Positions 1-8,559 of a stretch of 50,996 nucleotides of DNA are shown here, one piece after another. The DNA is taken from NCBI GenBank assembly GCA_900557195.1, contig USRT01000014.1, forward strand, positions 1 to 50,996. Direction: 5' to 3'. The notes under the pieces are model-generated. The model ran no database searches, was not told the DNA's origin, and was given only the letters and a program-made list of their open reading frames with translations. Both the position numbers and the translations under genes were made by a program. Each line of letters begins with the position of its first letter. The first letter of the stretch is position 1. This stretch comes from an uncultured Clostridium sp. (GTDB taxonomy: Bacteria; Bacillota; Clostridia; TANB77; CAG-508).

Positions 1-75
1 AATAATTTGTAATTTTTTTGCAAAAAGTGCGACACTTATTATTGCAATTTATAAATGAAAGTGTTATTATCTATA

Positions 76-107
76 TACTTGATATTTCAATAAGAATCAA
101 GTATAAT
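76..107 (+). promoter_or_regulatory. Sigma-A promoter with overlapping palindrome
   Basis: A TTGATA -35 box (79-84) is separated by 17 bases from a TATAAT -10 box (102-107). An inverted repeat, TACTTGAT (76-83) and ATCAAGTA (96-103), overlaps the -35 box and the start of the -10 box. That is where a repressor operator would sit. It reads toward the kinase-like gene starting at 175. The operator role is inferred. Confidence 0.6.
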
Positions 108-174
108 ATTTATTAAAAAATGATAAAAGAAAATAATTAACTAAGGAACAGGTAATTTGTAGGGAGGAAAATAG

Positions 175-726
175 ATGAGTATAAAAAGTGATTTATCAGA
201 GGATAATCTAAATGAGAATTCTGGTATCTTAATAGGAGGATTTAAGGCTATTGGCAAATCTACTTTATCAAAGAAATATAGTAATGTTATAGACTTGGAA
301 AGCAGTAATTTTGAATATATAATAGATGAAAACATTAAGAATATTCCTGTAGAGCAAAGAAAGGGACTTAAAAACAGAATAAAAAATCCAGAATATCCTT
401 TAAATTATTATAATGAACTAATATCTAATAAAAAAGAAAATAATGTTGTATTATTTGCTTGCAAAACAGAAGTTGTTAATCTATTAAACAAAAATAATAT
501 TAATTATTATATAGTTTATCCTGAGGAAAAAATGTTGGATGAAATTATAGAAAGATGTAAAACAAGAGGAAATAATGAAGAATTTGTATCAAGAGTAAAA
601 GAAGTATATTATACAGATTTTCCTAAAGATTTTGAAAAAGTAATTTGGTTACAAAAAGGTCAGTATTTAGAAGATGTATTAATAAAAAAAGGGATAATAG
701 ATATTAATAGTATAAAAAAATATTAA
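175..726 (+). CDS. P-loop nucleoside/nucleotide kinase-like protein
   Basis: This 183-residue soluble protein has an N-terminal P-loop, GGFKAIGKST (about residues 21-30), followed by a DLESSNF segment that could be the acceptor-side aspartate of an adenylate-kinase-like fold. The middle holds a 'VVLFACKTEVV' strand and an IERCKTRGN segment resembling the arginine-rich lid of small kinases. A good ribosome binding site (GGGAGGAAAATAG) precedes the ATG. It is transcribed alone, from a palindrome-containing promoter and ending at a bidirectional terminator. The P-loop is visible; the substrate is unknown. A small phage-type nucleoside kinase or an AAA-like NTPase are alternatives. Confidence 0.6.
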   Translation: MSIKSDLSEDNLNENSGILIGGFKAIGKSTLSKKYSNVIDLESSNFEYIIDENIKNIPVEQRKGLKNRIKNPEYPLNYYNELISNKKENNVVLFACKTEVVNLLNKNNINYYIVYPEEKMLDEIIERCKTRGNNEEFVSRVKEVYYTDFPKDFEKVIWLQKGQYLEDVLIKKGIIDINSIKKY

Positions 727-781
727 TTTGAAAAGTAAAGATACAAAAAGTGATAAATTACTAATTTTAGAGTAAAATTAT

Positions 782-824
782 AAAAACATCTCAAAATACA
801 GTAAATGTAAATTGAGATGTTTTT
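782..824. terminator. Bidirectional intrinsic terminator
   Basis: A perfect 13-bp stem, AAAAACATCTCAA (782-794) with TTGAGATGTTTTT (812-824), has A/T tracts on both sides. It can end the kinase-like gene on the plus strand and the tRNA-Arg transcript on the minus strand. Confidence 0.85.
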
Positions 825-853
825 GTCCTATACAGGTTCATATAAGACTATCT

Positions 854-930
<77 letters not shown>

Positions 931-942
931 ATAACATAGAAT

Positions 943-971
943 ATAATAACATATTTAGAATATATTGTCAA
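943..971 (-). promoter_or_regulatory. Promoter of tRNA-Arg
   Basis: On the minus strand a perfect TTGACA -35 box (971-966) is followed after 17 bases by a TATTAT -10 box (948-943), ending about 12 bases before the tRNA 5' end. Confidence 0.8.
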
Positions 972-1039
972 TACAAAATGAAAAATTATTATATGATTTT
1001 TTATAGAGTGAATTGTAAAAGTTAAATAAACTTTTTAAA

Positions 1040-1086
1040 ATAATGTTCATTGGTGTTCATTATAGATTATATCCAATGAACATTAT
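1040..1086. terminator. Hairpin downstream of yhbY
   Basis: A perfect 13-bp inverted repeat, TAATGTTCATTGG (1041-1053) and CCAATGAACATTA (1073-1085), has a 19-base loop and lies just past the yhbY stop codon. The T-run on the minus-strand side is poor, so it may be an mRNA-stabilising hairpin or a weak terminator. Confidence 0.5.
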
Positions 1087-1096
1087 ATGAAAATAA

Positions 1097-1387
1097 CTAT
1101 TCTGGTAGCTTTATTTTAGAATTCTTTTTCTTAGGTCTATAAAGAGTTATTTTATTTCCAATAGTTTGAACTAGTATACTATTTGTAGCAATAGCTATCT
1201 CTTCACCTAATTCTCTAGCTCCTGCTGGTGCTGTTTCTAAAGTAGAAATTTTTATTAATTCCCTAGCCTCTATGGCATCATTTAATTGTTTTATTAGATT
1301 TTCTGATATACCAGATTTTCCTATTTGAAAAATTGGATCTATAGTATTTGCTAAGCCTCTTAAGTAAGCTCTTTGTTTACTTGTCAT
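1097..1387 (-). CDS. yhbY: YhbY/CRS1-family RNA-binding protein
   Basis: This 96-residue protein is a single CRM (YhbY) domain, the size of bacterial YhbY. It starts MTSKQRAYLRG and carries the family's IGKSGISENLI segment and a basic C-terminus (RPKKKNSK). Family members bind pre-50S ribosomal particles and act in ribosome assembly. I chose the ATG at 1387 because it has AAAGTGATG upstream and begins at the domain. The upstream in-frame ATG at 1420 would add 11 non-conserved residues and has no binding site. It lies downstream of the UPF0016 transporter on the same strand, about 60 bases away. Confidence 0.9.
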   Translation of the reverse strand: MTSKQRAYLRGLANTIDPIFQIGKSGISENLIKQLNDAIEARELIKISTLETAPAGARELGEEIAIATNSILVQTIGNKITLYRPKKKNSKIKLPE

Positions 1388-1448
1388 TATATACACATCA
1401 CTTTCATAAATATTATACATAATATTTTACTGCATAATTATATGAAAA

Positions 1449-2054
1449 TCAAGATATAAAGCCAATAATCCCAAAAATTAAAAAGAGAACTCCTGAAATT
1501 TTTTGCATTGTTTTTTCTGATATTTTACTACTTAATAGTTTTCCTAAAAAAATAGCTATTAAATCACTAATAATCATTCCGAAAGATTGCTCCTATAATT
1601 AAAAATATTTTATATTGTGGATATTGTATACCGAAGGCCAATAGATGCTAAGAAGGTTTTGTCTCCAAATTCTCCTATTGCAATGGTAAATCCTATAATT
1701 AATGAATAATTAATTGTATATCTAGATAGTTTGCTCACTAAATTATCATCTTTATCTTTTGAAATATCATTACTTTTATAGAAAAATAAAGAAACTATTC
1801 CCATTAATATAAAAGAAGAATATGTAATGATTTCTAATGCGTCATGCAAGTTGCTGTTTCCTAAACCACCAAGTGCACTTCCAAATAATATTGCTATTCC
1901 ATGACTAAAAAAAGAACCAATAGCAACACCGAGTAAAATTGTTCTAGTTTTCTGTTTTCCGAGTAAAAGATAGAACAAGTAATTGTGTTTTATCACCAAG
2001 TTCAGATAAGAATATCATTATAAAAGATATAAATATGGGATAAATATGTTCCAT
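1449..2054 (-). CDS. UPF0016/GDT1 family metal exporter, read through three CGG +1 shifts
   Basis: Read conventionally this gene is in four pieces. If the C of each in-frame CGG codon is skipped (codons at 1961-1959, 1633-1631 and 1581-1579), one continuous 200-residue UPF0016 protein appears. It has both hallmark motifs, SELGDKT near the start and GEFGDKT in the second half, several membrane helices, and a normal family length. Family members (MntX/MneA-like, Gdt1, TMEM165) export Mn2+ or Ca2+. After each shift the next residue is Gly: FT-G-KQK, GL-G-IQYPQ, IF-G-MIISD. The second and third fit glycines expected in the family. The start at 2054 has AGAAAGGATG upstream. No manganese riboswitch is visible. 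Three ordinary frameshift mutations would make it a pseudogene, but all three have the same form. Confidence 0.85.
1579..1581 (-). other. CGG +1 frameshift site (UPF0016, third)
   Basis: Zero frame reads ATC TTT CGG AAT and stops four codons later. Skipping the C gives TTT GGA ATG ATT, restoring AIF-G-MIISD and the C-terminal helix. The four-base word is CGGA. Confidence 0.85.
1631..1633 (-). other. CGG +1 frameshift site (UPF0016, second)
   Basis: Zero frame reads GGC CTT CGG TAT and stops within seven codons. Skipping the C gives CTT GGT ATA CAA TAT, that is GL-G-IQYPQY directly after the GEFGDKT motif, as expected in the family. The word is CGGT. Confidence 0.88.
1959..1961 (-). other. 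CGG +1 frameshift site (UPF0016, first)
   Basis: From the start at 2054, codon 32 is CGG (TTT ACT CGG AAA), with a stop four codons later. Skipping the C gives ACT GGA AAA CAG and joins the SELGDKT half to the rest of the transporter. The word is CGGA. Confidence 0.85.
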
Positions 2055-2132
2055 TTATACCATCCTTTCTTAGAAGTGTTATTTTAAATATATTCTGAAA
2101 TGTAAATTCTATGTGAAAAAATAAAAAAAATA

Positions 2133-2161
2133 TTGAAACATTAATTTATGAATGGTAATAT
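2133..2161 (+). promoter_or_regulatory. Likely promoter of the ABC operon
   Basis: TTGAAA (2133-2138) and TAATAT (2156-2161) are separated by 17 bases, about 47 bases before the TTG start of the ATPase gene. Confidence 0.45.
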
Positions 2162-2207
2162 CTTACATGAAGTAAATCGGGAAAATTTAGAATAGGAGGA
2201 ATTTATA

Positions 2208-3176
2208 TTGATACAAGTAAAAAATATTACTAAGAAATATGGAAGCTTTATAGCTGTAAAAAATCTGAATTTTGAAATTAAACATGGAGAGGTAATAGGA
2301 CTCTTAGGACCAAATGGAGCAGGTAAAAGTACTACTATGAATATGTTAACAGGATTCATAGAGCCTACAGAAGGAAATATTACTATTAATGGATATGATA
2401 TTGTAAAAAAGACAAGAGAGGCCAAAAAAAATATTGGATATATGCCTGAAAATGTACCATTATATTTAGATTTAACAGTAAGAGAATTTGTAAAATACAT
2501 GGCAGAATTAAAGTTAGTTGCTAGAAAGGAAATAAATAAGCAAGTAGAAGAAGTAATAAAAGAAACAGGGCTGGAAGAGGTGAAAAATAAATTAATAAGA
2601 AATTTATCAAGAGGTTATAAACAAAGAGTTAGTATGGCAGGTGCTTTAGTTGGAAAACCAGAAATATTAATATTAGATGAACCAACAGTTGGATTGGATC
2701 CTAAACAAATTGTAGAAATAAGAGAATTAATAAAAAAGCTTGGCAAAGATCATACAGTTATTATTAGTTCACATATATTATCAGAGATTAGCCAAATATG
2801 TGAAAAGGTTATAATTATTAATAAAGGAGAAATTGTTGCAATAGACACTCCAAGTAATTTAGAAAATATGGTAAATGAAAATAATAGCATAATAGTTACT
2901 GTAGAAGACCCAGAAAATAAAATGGAGAATTTAAATGAAAAAATAAAAGAAATATCTAAAATAAAATTAATGAAAGATAATCAAGATGGAACAAAGCAAT
3001 ATGCTATTTTTACAAATCAAGACATAGATTTAAGAAAAGTTTTATTTGATATATTACCAAAAGAAAATATTACAATATTTGAATTAAGAAAATCAGAAGC
3101 TACATTAGAAGAGGCTTTTATGAAATTAATTAATAAAGATGAGATAGGGGGAAATGAAGATGTGGGCAATAATTAA
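2208..3176 (+). CDS. ABC transporter ATP-binding protein (GldA/CcmA-like)
   Basis: This 322-residue ABC ATPase carries Walker A GPNGAGKST (about residues 34-42), signature LSRGYKQRV (about 130), Walker B ILILDEPT followed by VGLDPKQ, and the switch SSHIL. A C-terminal tail of about 90 residues is typical of ATPases paired with ABC-2 permeases. It starts with TTG at 2208, seven bases after GGAGGA; no better start is near. Its 3' end overlaps the permease gene, and the third gene encodes a GldG-like protein. The trio resembles the GldA-GldF-GldG or multidrug/lipid export arrangement found in many non-gliding bacteria. The substrate is unknown. Confidence 0.92.
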   Translation: MIQVKNITKKYGSFIAVKNLNFEIKHGEVIGLLGPNGAGKSTTMNMLTGFIEPTEGNITINGYDIVKKTREAKKNIGYMPENVPLYLDLTVREFVKYMAELKLVARKEINKQVEEVIKETGLEEVKNKLIRNLSRGYKQRVSMAGALVGKPEILILDEPTVGLDPKQIVEIRELIKKLGKDHTVIISSHILSEISQICEKVIIINKGEIVAIDTPSNLENMVNENNSIIVTVEDPENKMENLNEKIKEISKIKLMKDNQDGTKQYAIFTNQDIDLRKVLFDILPKENITIFELRKSEATLEEAFMKLINKDEIGGNEDVGNN

Positions 3177-3843
3177 AAAAGAAGTAAAAAGTTACTTTTT
3201 ATCTCCAATAGCATATATTTTTATAGGATTATTTTTATTTATGAGTAGTATCTTTTTCTATTTAGATGTTTATGTTAGTGGTGTGGTAAATTTTGAATAC
3301 ATGTTTTATTCTCTTTCTACAATTTTAACATTTGTGATTCCGATATTAACTATGAGAATGTTCTCTGAAGAAAGAAAAAATGGTACAGAACAAATTTTAT
3401 ATACTTCACCTAGAAGTATAACATCTATTGTTTTGGGAAAATTTATTTCTGCTGTTATAGTAATGATAATTTGTGAGATATGTTCACTACTTTATTTAGG
3501 AATATTAATGTATTTCGGAACACCTCATATAAGTACAGCATTAATAACTCTTTTTGGTTTTTTACTTTTATCAATGGCATATATTGCTTTTGGTATGTTT
3601 GCATCAAGTATAACAGAAAATCAAATTATAGCAGGGGTTATTACTATAGCAGGATTCTTAATAATTTGGTTCATGCCAGGGTTTTATGATAAACTATCAC
3701 AGTTTTCACTTATAAATGTGTTTTCAAATACATTTCCTCAAGGTATGATGACTTATCAAGCAATAACACTATTTACTTCATTTACTATTTTATTCATTAT
3801 ATTAACAATAACAGTTATTGCTAGAAGAAAAAGTGTTAAATAA
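3160..3843 (+). CDS. ABC-2 type permease (GldF-like)
   Basis: About 227 residues with six predicted membrane helices, starting MWAIIKKEVKSYFLSPIAYI, the usual start of ABC-2/GldF permeases. A conserved MRMFSEERKNGTEQILYTSP loop follows the second helix; such loops contact the ATPase. I prefer the ATG at 3160 over the one at 3154 because of its spacing from GGGGGAAA; both overlap the end of the ATPase gene, which suggests translational coupling. It should form the membrane channel with the upstream ATPase and work with the GldG-like auxiliary protein encoded next. Confidence 0.88.
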   Translation: MWAIIKKEVKSYFLSPIAYIFIGLFLFMSSIFFYLDVYVSGVVNFEYMFYSLSTILTFVIPILTMRMFSEERKNGTEQILYTSPRSITSIVLGKFISAVIVMIICEICSLLYLGILMYFGTPHISTALITLFGFLLLSMAYIAFGMFASSITENQIIAGVITIAGFLIIWFMPGFYDKLSQFSLINVFSNTFPQGMMTYQAITLFTSFTILFIILTITVIARRKSVK

Positions 3844-3856
3844 GGAGGAATGAGTA

Positions 3857-5290
3857 GTGAAAAAAATAATAAATGTAATTAAACAAAAATGGTTAAAAGA
3901 TACTCTTATGACAACAATTCTTATATTGGTTATAATAGCTATTTTTATAATATTAAATTTGTATATGAATTCATTAAATATAAATCCAATTGATTTTACA
4001 AAGGAAAAATTATATACATTATCTGATGAATCTATAAATTTAGTAAAGGATATTGATAAAGATGTACATATTTATTTCTTTGGCTATCAAGAAGATAACA
4101 ATACAGTATTGCTTGCAAAACAATATGGAGCAGCAAACAGTAAAATAACTGCAGAGGCAATAAATATAGATGAAAGGCCAGATTTGGCGAAAAAATATGG
4201 AGTTGAAGATAATACATCAGTTGGTATTATCGTTGAGGGGGAAGATAGATATAAAGTACTAACTCAAAGTGATTTCTATACTTATGATATAACAACATAT
4301 GAAACAATAGATGTTTCAGAACAAAAATTAACAAATGCTATTATTGATATAAGCATAGCAAAAAAGCCACACATATATTTTTTAACAGGACATGGTGAAT
4401 ATTTAACAAGTAATTATTTAATGACTTTAGGCGTTTTTATACAAAACGAGGTAAATGACATTTCAGATTTAGATTTATTAACAACAGATTTTCCAGAAGA
4501 TTGTGATACTTTAGTAATACCAAATCCTACTAAGGATTTTTCAGAAGTTGAAACAGATAAGATTTTAGACTATATAAATAAAGGCGGGAAGATATTATGG
4601 CTTGGTGAAGCTGCAATAGAAAACATAGATATGCCTAATATAAGTAAAATATTAAATCAGTTTGGATTTAATTTTTCAAAAGGAATTATTATAGAAGAAG
4701 ATTCTAGCAAAATGATACTTCAGAGTCCAGAGCTAATATTAACAGATATTTCATATTATGATATAACAAACAATATTACCAATGTAGCTGTAGCAAGTTC
4801 TGGAAAGTTAAATATAGAAAGTGATGAAAAGCTACAAGAACTAAATGTTTCTGTTAATACATTGTTAAAGACAAGTGAAAGATCTTTTTATAGAGAAAAT
4901 TTTGAAATTTCTACAACAGCTAAAACAGACGCTGATGAAGCAGGAGCGTTCACTGTTGGAGCAGAATTTGTAAAAAAGATAGATGATAATACAGAATCAA
5001 AGTTAATAGCATTTTCAAATTGTAGTTTTGTAACTGATATGGCAATTACAAGTGGCAATTCACAGCTTAAATTAATAAATTTATATAATAATAAGGATTT
5101 AGTGTTAAATTCTATTGCATATTTAACAGATAGAGGAGATACTATAAGAATTAGAAAAGATACTGGATATGTTACATATACAGCAACACAAATGCAAGAT
5201 AATATAGTTAGATTAATAATATTTGCTGTTCCAATAATGATTATTATAGCAGGAATTGTGATTTGGCAAATAAGAAGAAGAAAAAAATAA
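3857..5290 (+). CDS. GldG-like ABC transporter auxiliary protein
   Basis: This 477-residue protein has one N-terminal and one C-terminal membrane helix flanking a large extracytoplasmic domain. Segments such as YTLSDESINLVKDID, HIYFLTGHGEY, TLVIPNPTKDF and ILWLGEA match the GldG/ABC_transp_aux (DUF4350-like) architecture. The translation starts at GTG 3857, preceded by TAAGGAGGAA, 13 bases after the permease stop. The protein ends in a basic IRRRKK tail. It completes the three-gene ABC operon. Its role in GldG-type transporters is poorly known; it probably contacts the exported substrate or the cell wall. Confidence 0.85.
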   Translation: MKKIINVIKQKWLKDTLMTTILILVIIAIFIILNLYMNSLNINPIDFTKEKLYTLSDESINLVKDIDKDVHIYFFGYQEDNNTVLLAKQYGAANSKITAEAINIDERPDLAKKYGVEDNTSVGIIVEGEDRYKVLTQSDFYTYDITTYETIDVSEQKLTNAIIDISIAKKPHIYFLTGHGEYLTSNYLMTLGVFIQNEVNDISDLDLLTTDFPEDCDTLVIPNPTKDFSEVETDKILDYINKGGKILWLGEAAIENIDMPNISKILNQFGFNFSKGIIIEEDSSKMILQSPELILTDISYYDITNNITNVAVASSGKLNIESDEKLQELNVSVNTLLKTSERSFYRENFEISTTAKTDADEAGAFTVGAEFVKKIDDNTESKLIAFSNCSFVTDMAITSGNSQLKLINLYNNKDLVLNSIAYLTDRGDTIRIRKDTGYVTYTATQMQDNIVRLIIFAVPIMIIIAGIVIWQIRRRKK

Positions 5291-5304
5291 AAGAATATAA
5301 ACAA

Positions 5305-5337
5305 GACTTCCTCATAAATTTTATGAGGAGGTTTTTT
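5305..5337 (+). terminator. Hairpin plus T-run whose 3' arm is the next gene's Shine-Dalgarno
   Basis: The stem (about 5306-5315 with 5323-5332) has CCTCAT pairing with ATGAGG, extended by CTT/AGG pairs, and is followed by TTTTTT (5332-5337). The next ATG is at 5338. GAGGAGG in the 3' arm (5325-5331) is the only ribosome binding site for the YkvI-like gene. The element therefore looks like an intrinsic terminator for the ABC operon and also masks the next gene's start. Confidence 0.7.
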
Positions 5338-6519
5338 ATGAAAAATATATTAAGAGTAATATTTGTAATAATAGGAACTTTAATAGGTGCTGGTTTTGCA
5401 TCAGGCAAAGAAATATATATTTTTTTTAATAGATATGGAATATGTGGAATTATAGGAATATTAATTTCGGGACTACTTTTAGGAGTTTTAGTATATAAAG
5501 TTTTTGATATACTTGTAAAACAAAAAGGAATACATGAGTATAACGAATTATTAAATTATATATTTTATAATGGAAGAAATAATAAAGGCAATATATGTAG
5601 GATTGGTAGAATTAATGAAAATAAAAATAATAAGATTGATATGATAAATAAAACCAAAGATAATGATGTATATAGGTTTTATAAAGATAAAAACAATAAA
5701 ATATGTAGATTTAATATAGAAAAAGGTAATAAGATAAATATAGTTAAGATTATTAATTACACTATTAATATATTTTTAATAATTTCATTTTATATAATGG
5801 TAGCAGGATTTAGTAGTTACTTTAAACAAGAATATAATATATCAATATATATTACTTCAACTGTATTTGCTGTATTATGTTATATAATATTAAGCAATAA
5901 TATAGATGGAATTATAAAAATATCTAGTGTGTTAGTTCCAATTATTATTATATTCATTTTAAATCTTGGCTCAAAAAATTTAAGCTTTGCTATAAATCAA
6001 ATAGTTAACATGAATTTTTTTGAAGATAAATTTATAGAGAGTGTAATTAGTAGTGTCTTATATGCAAGTTATAACAGTATAATACTAATTCCTGTATTAA
6101 TATCATTTAAAAAATATATTAATAATAAAAACAAAATATGGATTGGATTTTTAACTACTTTAATTATTATAATTTTAAGTATGTTTGTATATATAATTTT
6201 ATTAAAAGCAAATGTAAATATTATGGAACTGGATCTTCCTTTAATATATATTGTAAAACAATTTGGAAAGATTTACGAATATACATATGGAGTTGTTATT
6301 ATAATATCAATATTTACATCAGCATTATCTGCCGGTTATAGTTTTCTTAATAATTGTACCAAAACTAAAAAAGGTTATAATAAATTATTAATTTTAATGT
6401 GCGTAACATCCATATTTATTGCAGGTATTGGGTTTTCAGAATTGATAAATATTTTGTATCCTATTTTTGGCGTTTTAGGAATTATACAAATATATTATAT
6501 TTTAAAAATAAAAATATAA
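5338..6519 (+). CDS. YkvI-like membrane transporter
   Basis: This integral membrane protein of 393 residues begins MKNILRVIFVIIGTLIGAGF followed by ASGKEIYIFFNRYG, the characteristic start of YkvI-type proteins, which are distant members of the amino acid/sodium symporter fold (LeuT/APC-like). About ten hydrophobic segments follow. A polar insertion rich in Asn and Lys (about residues 80-140) lies between helices 2 and 3 and is not typical of the family. The upstream in-frame ATG at 5263 is rejected because it runs through the hairpin; GAGGAGG sits six bases before 5338. The substrate is unknown. Confidence 0.8.
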   Translation: MKNILRVIFVIIGTLIGAGFASGKEIYIFFNRYGICGIIGILISGLLLGVLVYKVFDILVKQKGIHEYNELLNYIFYNGRNNKGNICRIGRINENKNNKIDMINKTKDNDVYRFYKDKNNKICRFNIEKGNKINIVKIINYTINIFLIISFYIMVAGFSSYFKQEYNISIYITSTVFAVLCYIILSNNIDGIIKISSVLVPIIIIFILNLGSKNLSFAINQIVNMNFFEDKFIESVISSVLYASYNSIILIPVLISFKKYINNKNKIWIGFLTTLIIIILSMFVYIILLKANVNIMELDLPLIYIVKQFGKIYEYTYGVVIIISIFTSALSAGYSFLNNCTKTKKGYNKLLILMCVTSIFIAGIGFSELINILYPIFGVLGIIQIYYILKIKI

Positions 6520-6602
6520 TTATTTAATAAATATATTGAAAAAAAGTAATAAAACTGGTATAAAAGTAATTGGAGATTAAAGCAAAAGAGGAATAGTATA
6601 AT

Positions 6603-7802
6603 ATGAAGTTAATTGATTTTAAAAAAGAAGATGGTGGGTTTAATAATAAAACATTAAATAAGAAAAAAGTAATGATTTCGATGATAATTATTATATTAAT
6701 TATTATATTAGTTGTTATTTCTGCAATTTATATTACAAATTCAAATTTTAGAAATTTAATGGATCAATATGTGTTTAGAAAAAGTGTTACAGAAAATAAT
6801 TTAGAATGTATTGATATTAATTCAGAAAGCAATACACATATATACGCATATGATAAATATATAGTAACATTAGAAAAAAATATTTTAACACATTATAGTT
6901 CTTCTGGGAAAAAGGAAAGTGAGCTAAAACTTGAAATAAGCGAGCCAATATTTGATTCTGATGGAAAATATTTAATGATTGCTGAGAAAAATAAACAGAA
7001 AATATACTTAGTTAATAATAATAACATTGTATGGCAAAAAGATATAGAAGGAACTATTTCAAAGATAAGTGTAAATAAAAATGGATATACAAGTGTAATA
7101 ATATCTGGTACAACATATAAATCTGTAATTGCAGTATTTGATAAAGATGGAAAAGAATTATTTAAAACTTATTTGTCAAGTACAATAGCAATGGATTCAA
7201 GTATTTCAGAAGATAATAAATATTTGAGTTTTGCTGAAATAAATACTTCAGGAACTCTTATACAATCAACTGTAAAAACGATTTCAATGGATAAAGCAAA
7301 AGAGACTCCTTCAGACTCTATAATATATACATATGATGCTGATCAAAATGAATTAATAGTGAATATGAAATATCAGGATAAAAATAGATTAGTATGTATT
7401 TATAACAATGGAGTTCATGTTATTAATAATAATAAAGATGAACTATTAATGTCACTTAATGAAAAAGATAAGAAGATCGCATTTTCTGATATTGAATTAA
7501 ATAATTGTGCATATAGAATAATGGAAAAATCTACTGGACTATTTAAAGCAAACTCTACAATTGAATTATATAATACAGCTACAAAGAAACAAAATGTATA
7601 TACTTTTGATGGAGTAGCAAAAAGAATTTATTCACATTCTAGTATAATAGCAATTGACTTGGGGTCAGAAGTACATTTTATTGGTACAAATGGTTGGCTT
7701 ATTAAAAAGTACAGTTCTACACAGGAGATAAAAGATATAGTGATAGCAGAAAATCTAGCTGGAATAATTTATAGAGATAAAATAGAAATTATAAATTTAT
7801 AA
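6603..7802 (+). CDS. DUF5711-like membrane-anchored beta-propeller protein
   Basis: This 399-residue protein has a basic N-terminal cytoplasmic stretch (about 25 residues), one membrane helix (about 25-47), then an extracytoplasmic domain of repeated beta-strand blocks. The blocks include YDKYIVTLEKN, FDSDGKYLMIAEKNK, VFDKDGKELFKT and SEDNKYLSFAEIN, which look like WD40/PQQ-type propeller blades. It precedes cvpA, an arrangement common for DUF5711 proteins in Clostridia. It could be an envelope scaffold or sensor. The family assignment rests on architecture and neighbourhood; function is unknown. Confidence 0.65.
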   Translation: MKLIDFKKEDGGFNNKTLNKKKVMISMIIIILIIILVVISAIYITNSNFRNLMDQYVFRKSVTENNLECIDINSESNTHIYAYDKYIVTLEKNILTHYSSSGKKESELKLEISEPIFDSDGKYLMIAEKNKQKIYLVNNNNIVWQKDIEGTISKISVNKNGYTSVIISGTTYKSVIAVFDKDGKELFKTYLSSTIAMDSSISEDNKYLSFAEINTSGTLIQSTVKTISMDKAKETPSDSIIYTYDADQNELIVNMKYQDKNRLVCIYNNGVHVINNNKDELLMSLNEKDKKIAFSDIELNNCAYRIMEKSTGLFKANSTIELYNTATKKQNVYTFDGVAKRIYSHSSIIAIDLGSEVHFIGTNGWLIKKYSSTQEIKDIVIAENLAGIIYRDKIEIINL

Positions 7803-7815
7803 GGAGTAAAAATGT

Positions 7816-8482
7816 ATGGGAATTATAATTGATTTATTAATTATAGCAATTGTAGGTTTATCAATCTGGATGGGCTATAAAAAAGGATTAACTAAAAGCT
7901 TATTAAAAATATTTAATTTTTTTATAGCTCTAATAATATCCATTATACTATTTAATCCAATTTCAAATATTATTATTAATAATACTGAAGTAGATGAAGT
8001 TATACAAGATTCAATTATATCAAAATTTAGTAACAATGAAGAAATTAATAATACAGAAGAGAATGAAGAAAAAGAAAATAATATGCCTACAATATTTAAC
8101 AATTATATAAAAAGTGAAATAGATAAGGCTACTAATGAAGCAAAAGAGAATATAATAAAGGAATCTGCTAAACAAATTTCTACATCAATTATTAATGTTG
8201 GAATAGTAATTATAATATTTTTAATTGTAAGAGTTATTTTGATATTTATAAAGGGAATTGCCAATATAATAACGAAATTACCAGTAATAAAACAATGTGA
8301 TGAGCTAGGACGGAGCGATATATGGATTATTAAGAGCAGCTATAATACTAGTTATTATATTCACATTACTTAGTTTAATAGCTCCAATAATTGAAAACTC
8401 AGGAGTTATAGATGTAATCAGTGAGTCTATAATTGGAGGATTCTTGTATAATAATAATTTATTATTCAATATTATTTTCTAA
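7816..8482 (+). CDS. cvpA: CvpA family membrane protein, read through one CGG +1 shift
   Basis: With conventional reading the protein stops at 8373 after losing CvpA similarity. Skipping the C of the in-frame CGG at codon 166 (8311) gives 221 residues: IDLLIIAIVGLSIWMGYKKG at the N-terminus, four membrane helices, a long charged extracytoplasmic loop, and the family's C-terminal motif as ELG-G-AIYGLLRAA. The restored Gly matches the conserved G before A-x-x-GLLR in CvpA proteins. CvpA is linked to colicin V production, envelope homeostasis and septation. It starts at ATG 7816 after AAGGAG, 13 bases after the DUF5711-like gene. Confidence 0.88.
8311..8313 (+). other. CGG +1 frameshift site (cvpA)
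   Basis: Zero frame reads CTA GGA CGG AGC GAT and loses CvpA identity. Skipping the C gives GGA GGA GCG ATA TAT GGA, restoring the conserved G-AIYGLLR. The word is CGGA. Confidence 0.9.
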
Positions 8483-8498
8483 AAAATAGTTAGAAATA

Positions 8499-8527
8499 TT
8501 GATATTTATATATTTTTTTGTTATACT
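8499..8527 (+). promoter_or_regulatory. Promoter of the LCP gene
   Basis: TTGATA (8499-8504) and TATACT (8522-8527) are separated by 17 bases, 33 bases before the chosen TTG start. Confidence 0.7.
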
Positions 8528-8559
8528 TGCGTAGAAAGTAATTTATAGGAGTGAGAATT

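Noticed and set aside
1449..2054. UPF0016 and the other split genes as ordinary pseudogenes
   Set aside because: Every lesion is the same type (C before GGN), everything else in the genes is intact, and unrelated genes share it. Random decay does not do this.
2178..2180. CGG upstream of the ABC ATPase gene as a frameshift site
   Set aside because: It lies in a leader without a supported coding sequence; the tiny ORF around it stops in both frames.
5263..5337. Longer start for the YkvI-like protein
   Set aside because: It would translate the terminator hairpin and overlap the GldG-like gene; the family N-terminus begins at 5338.
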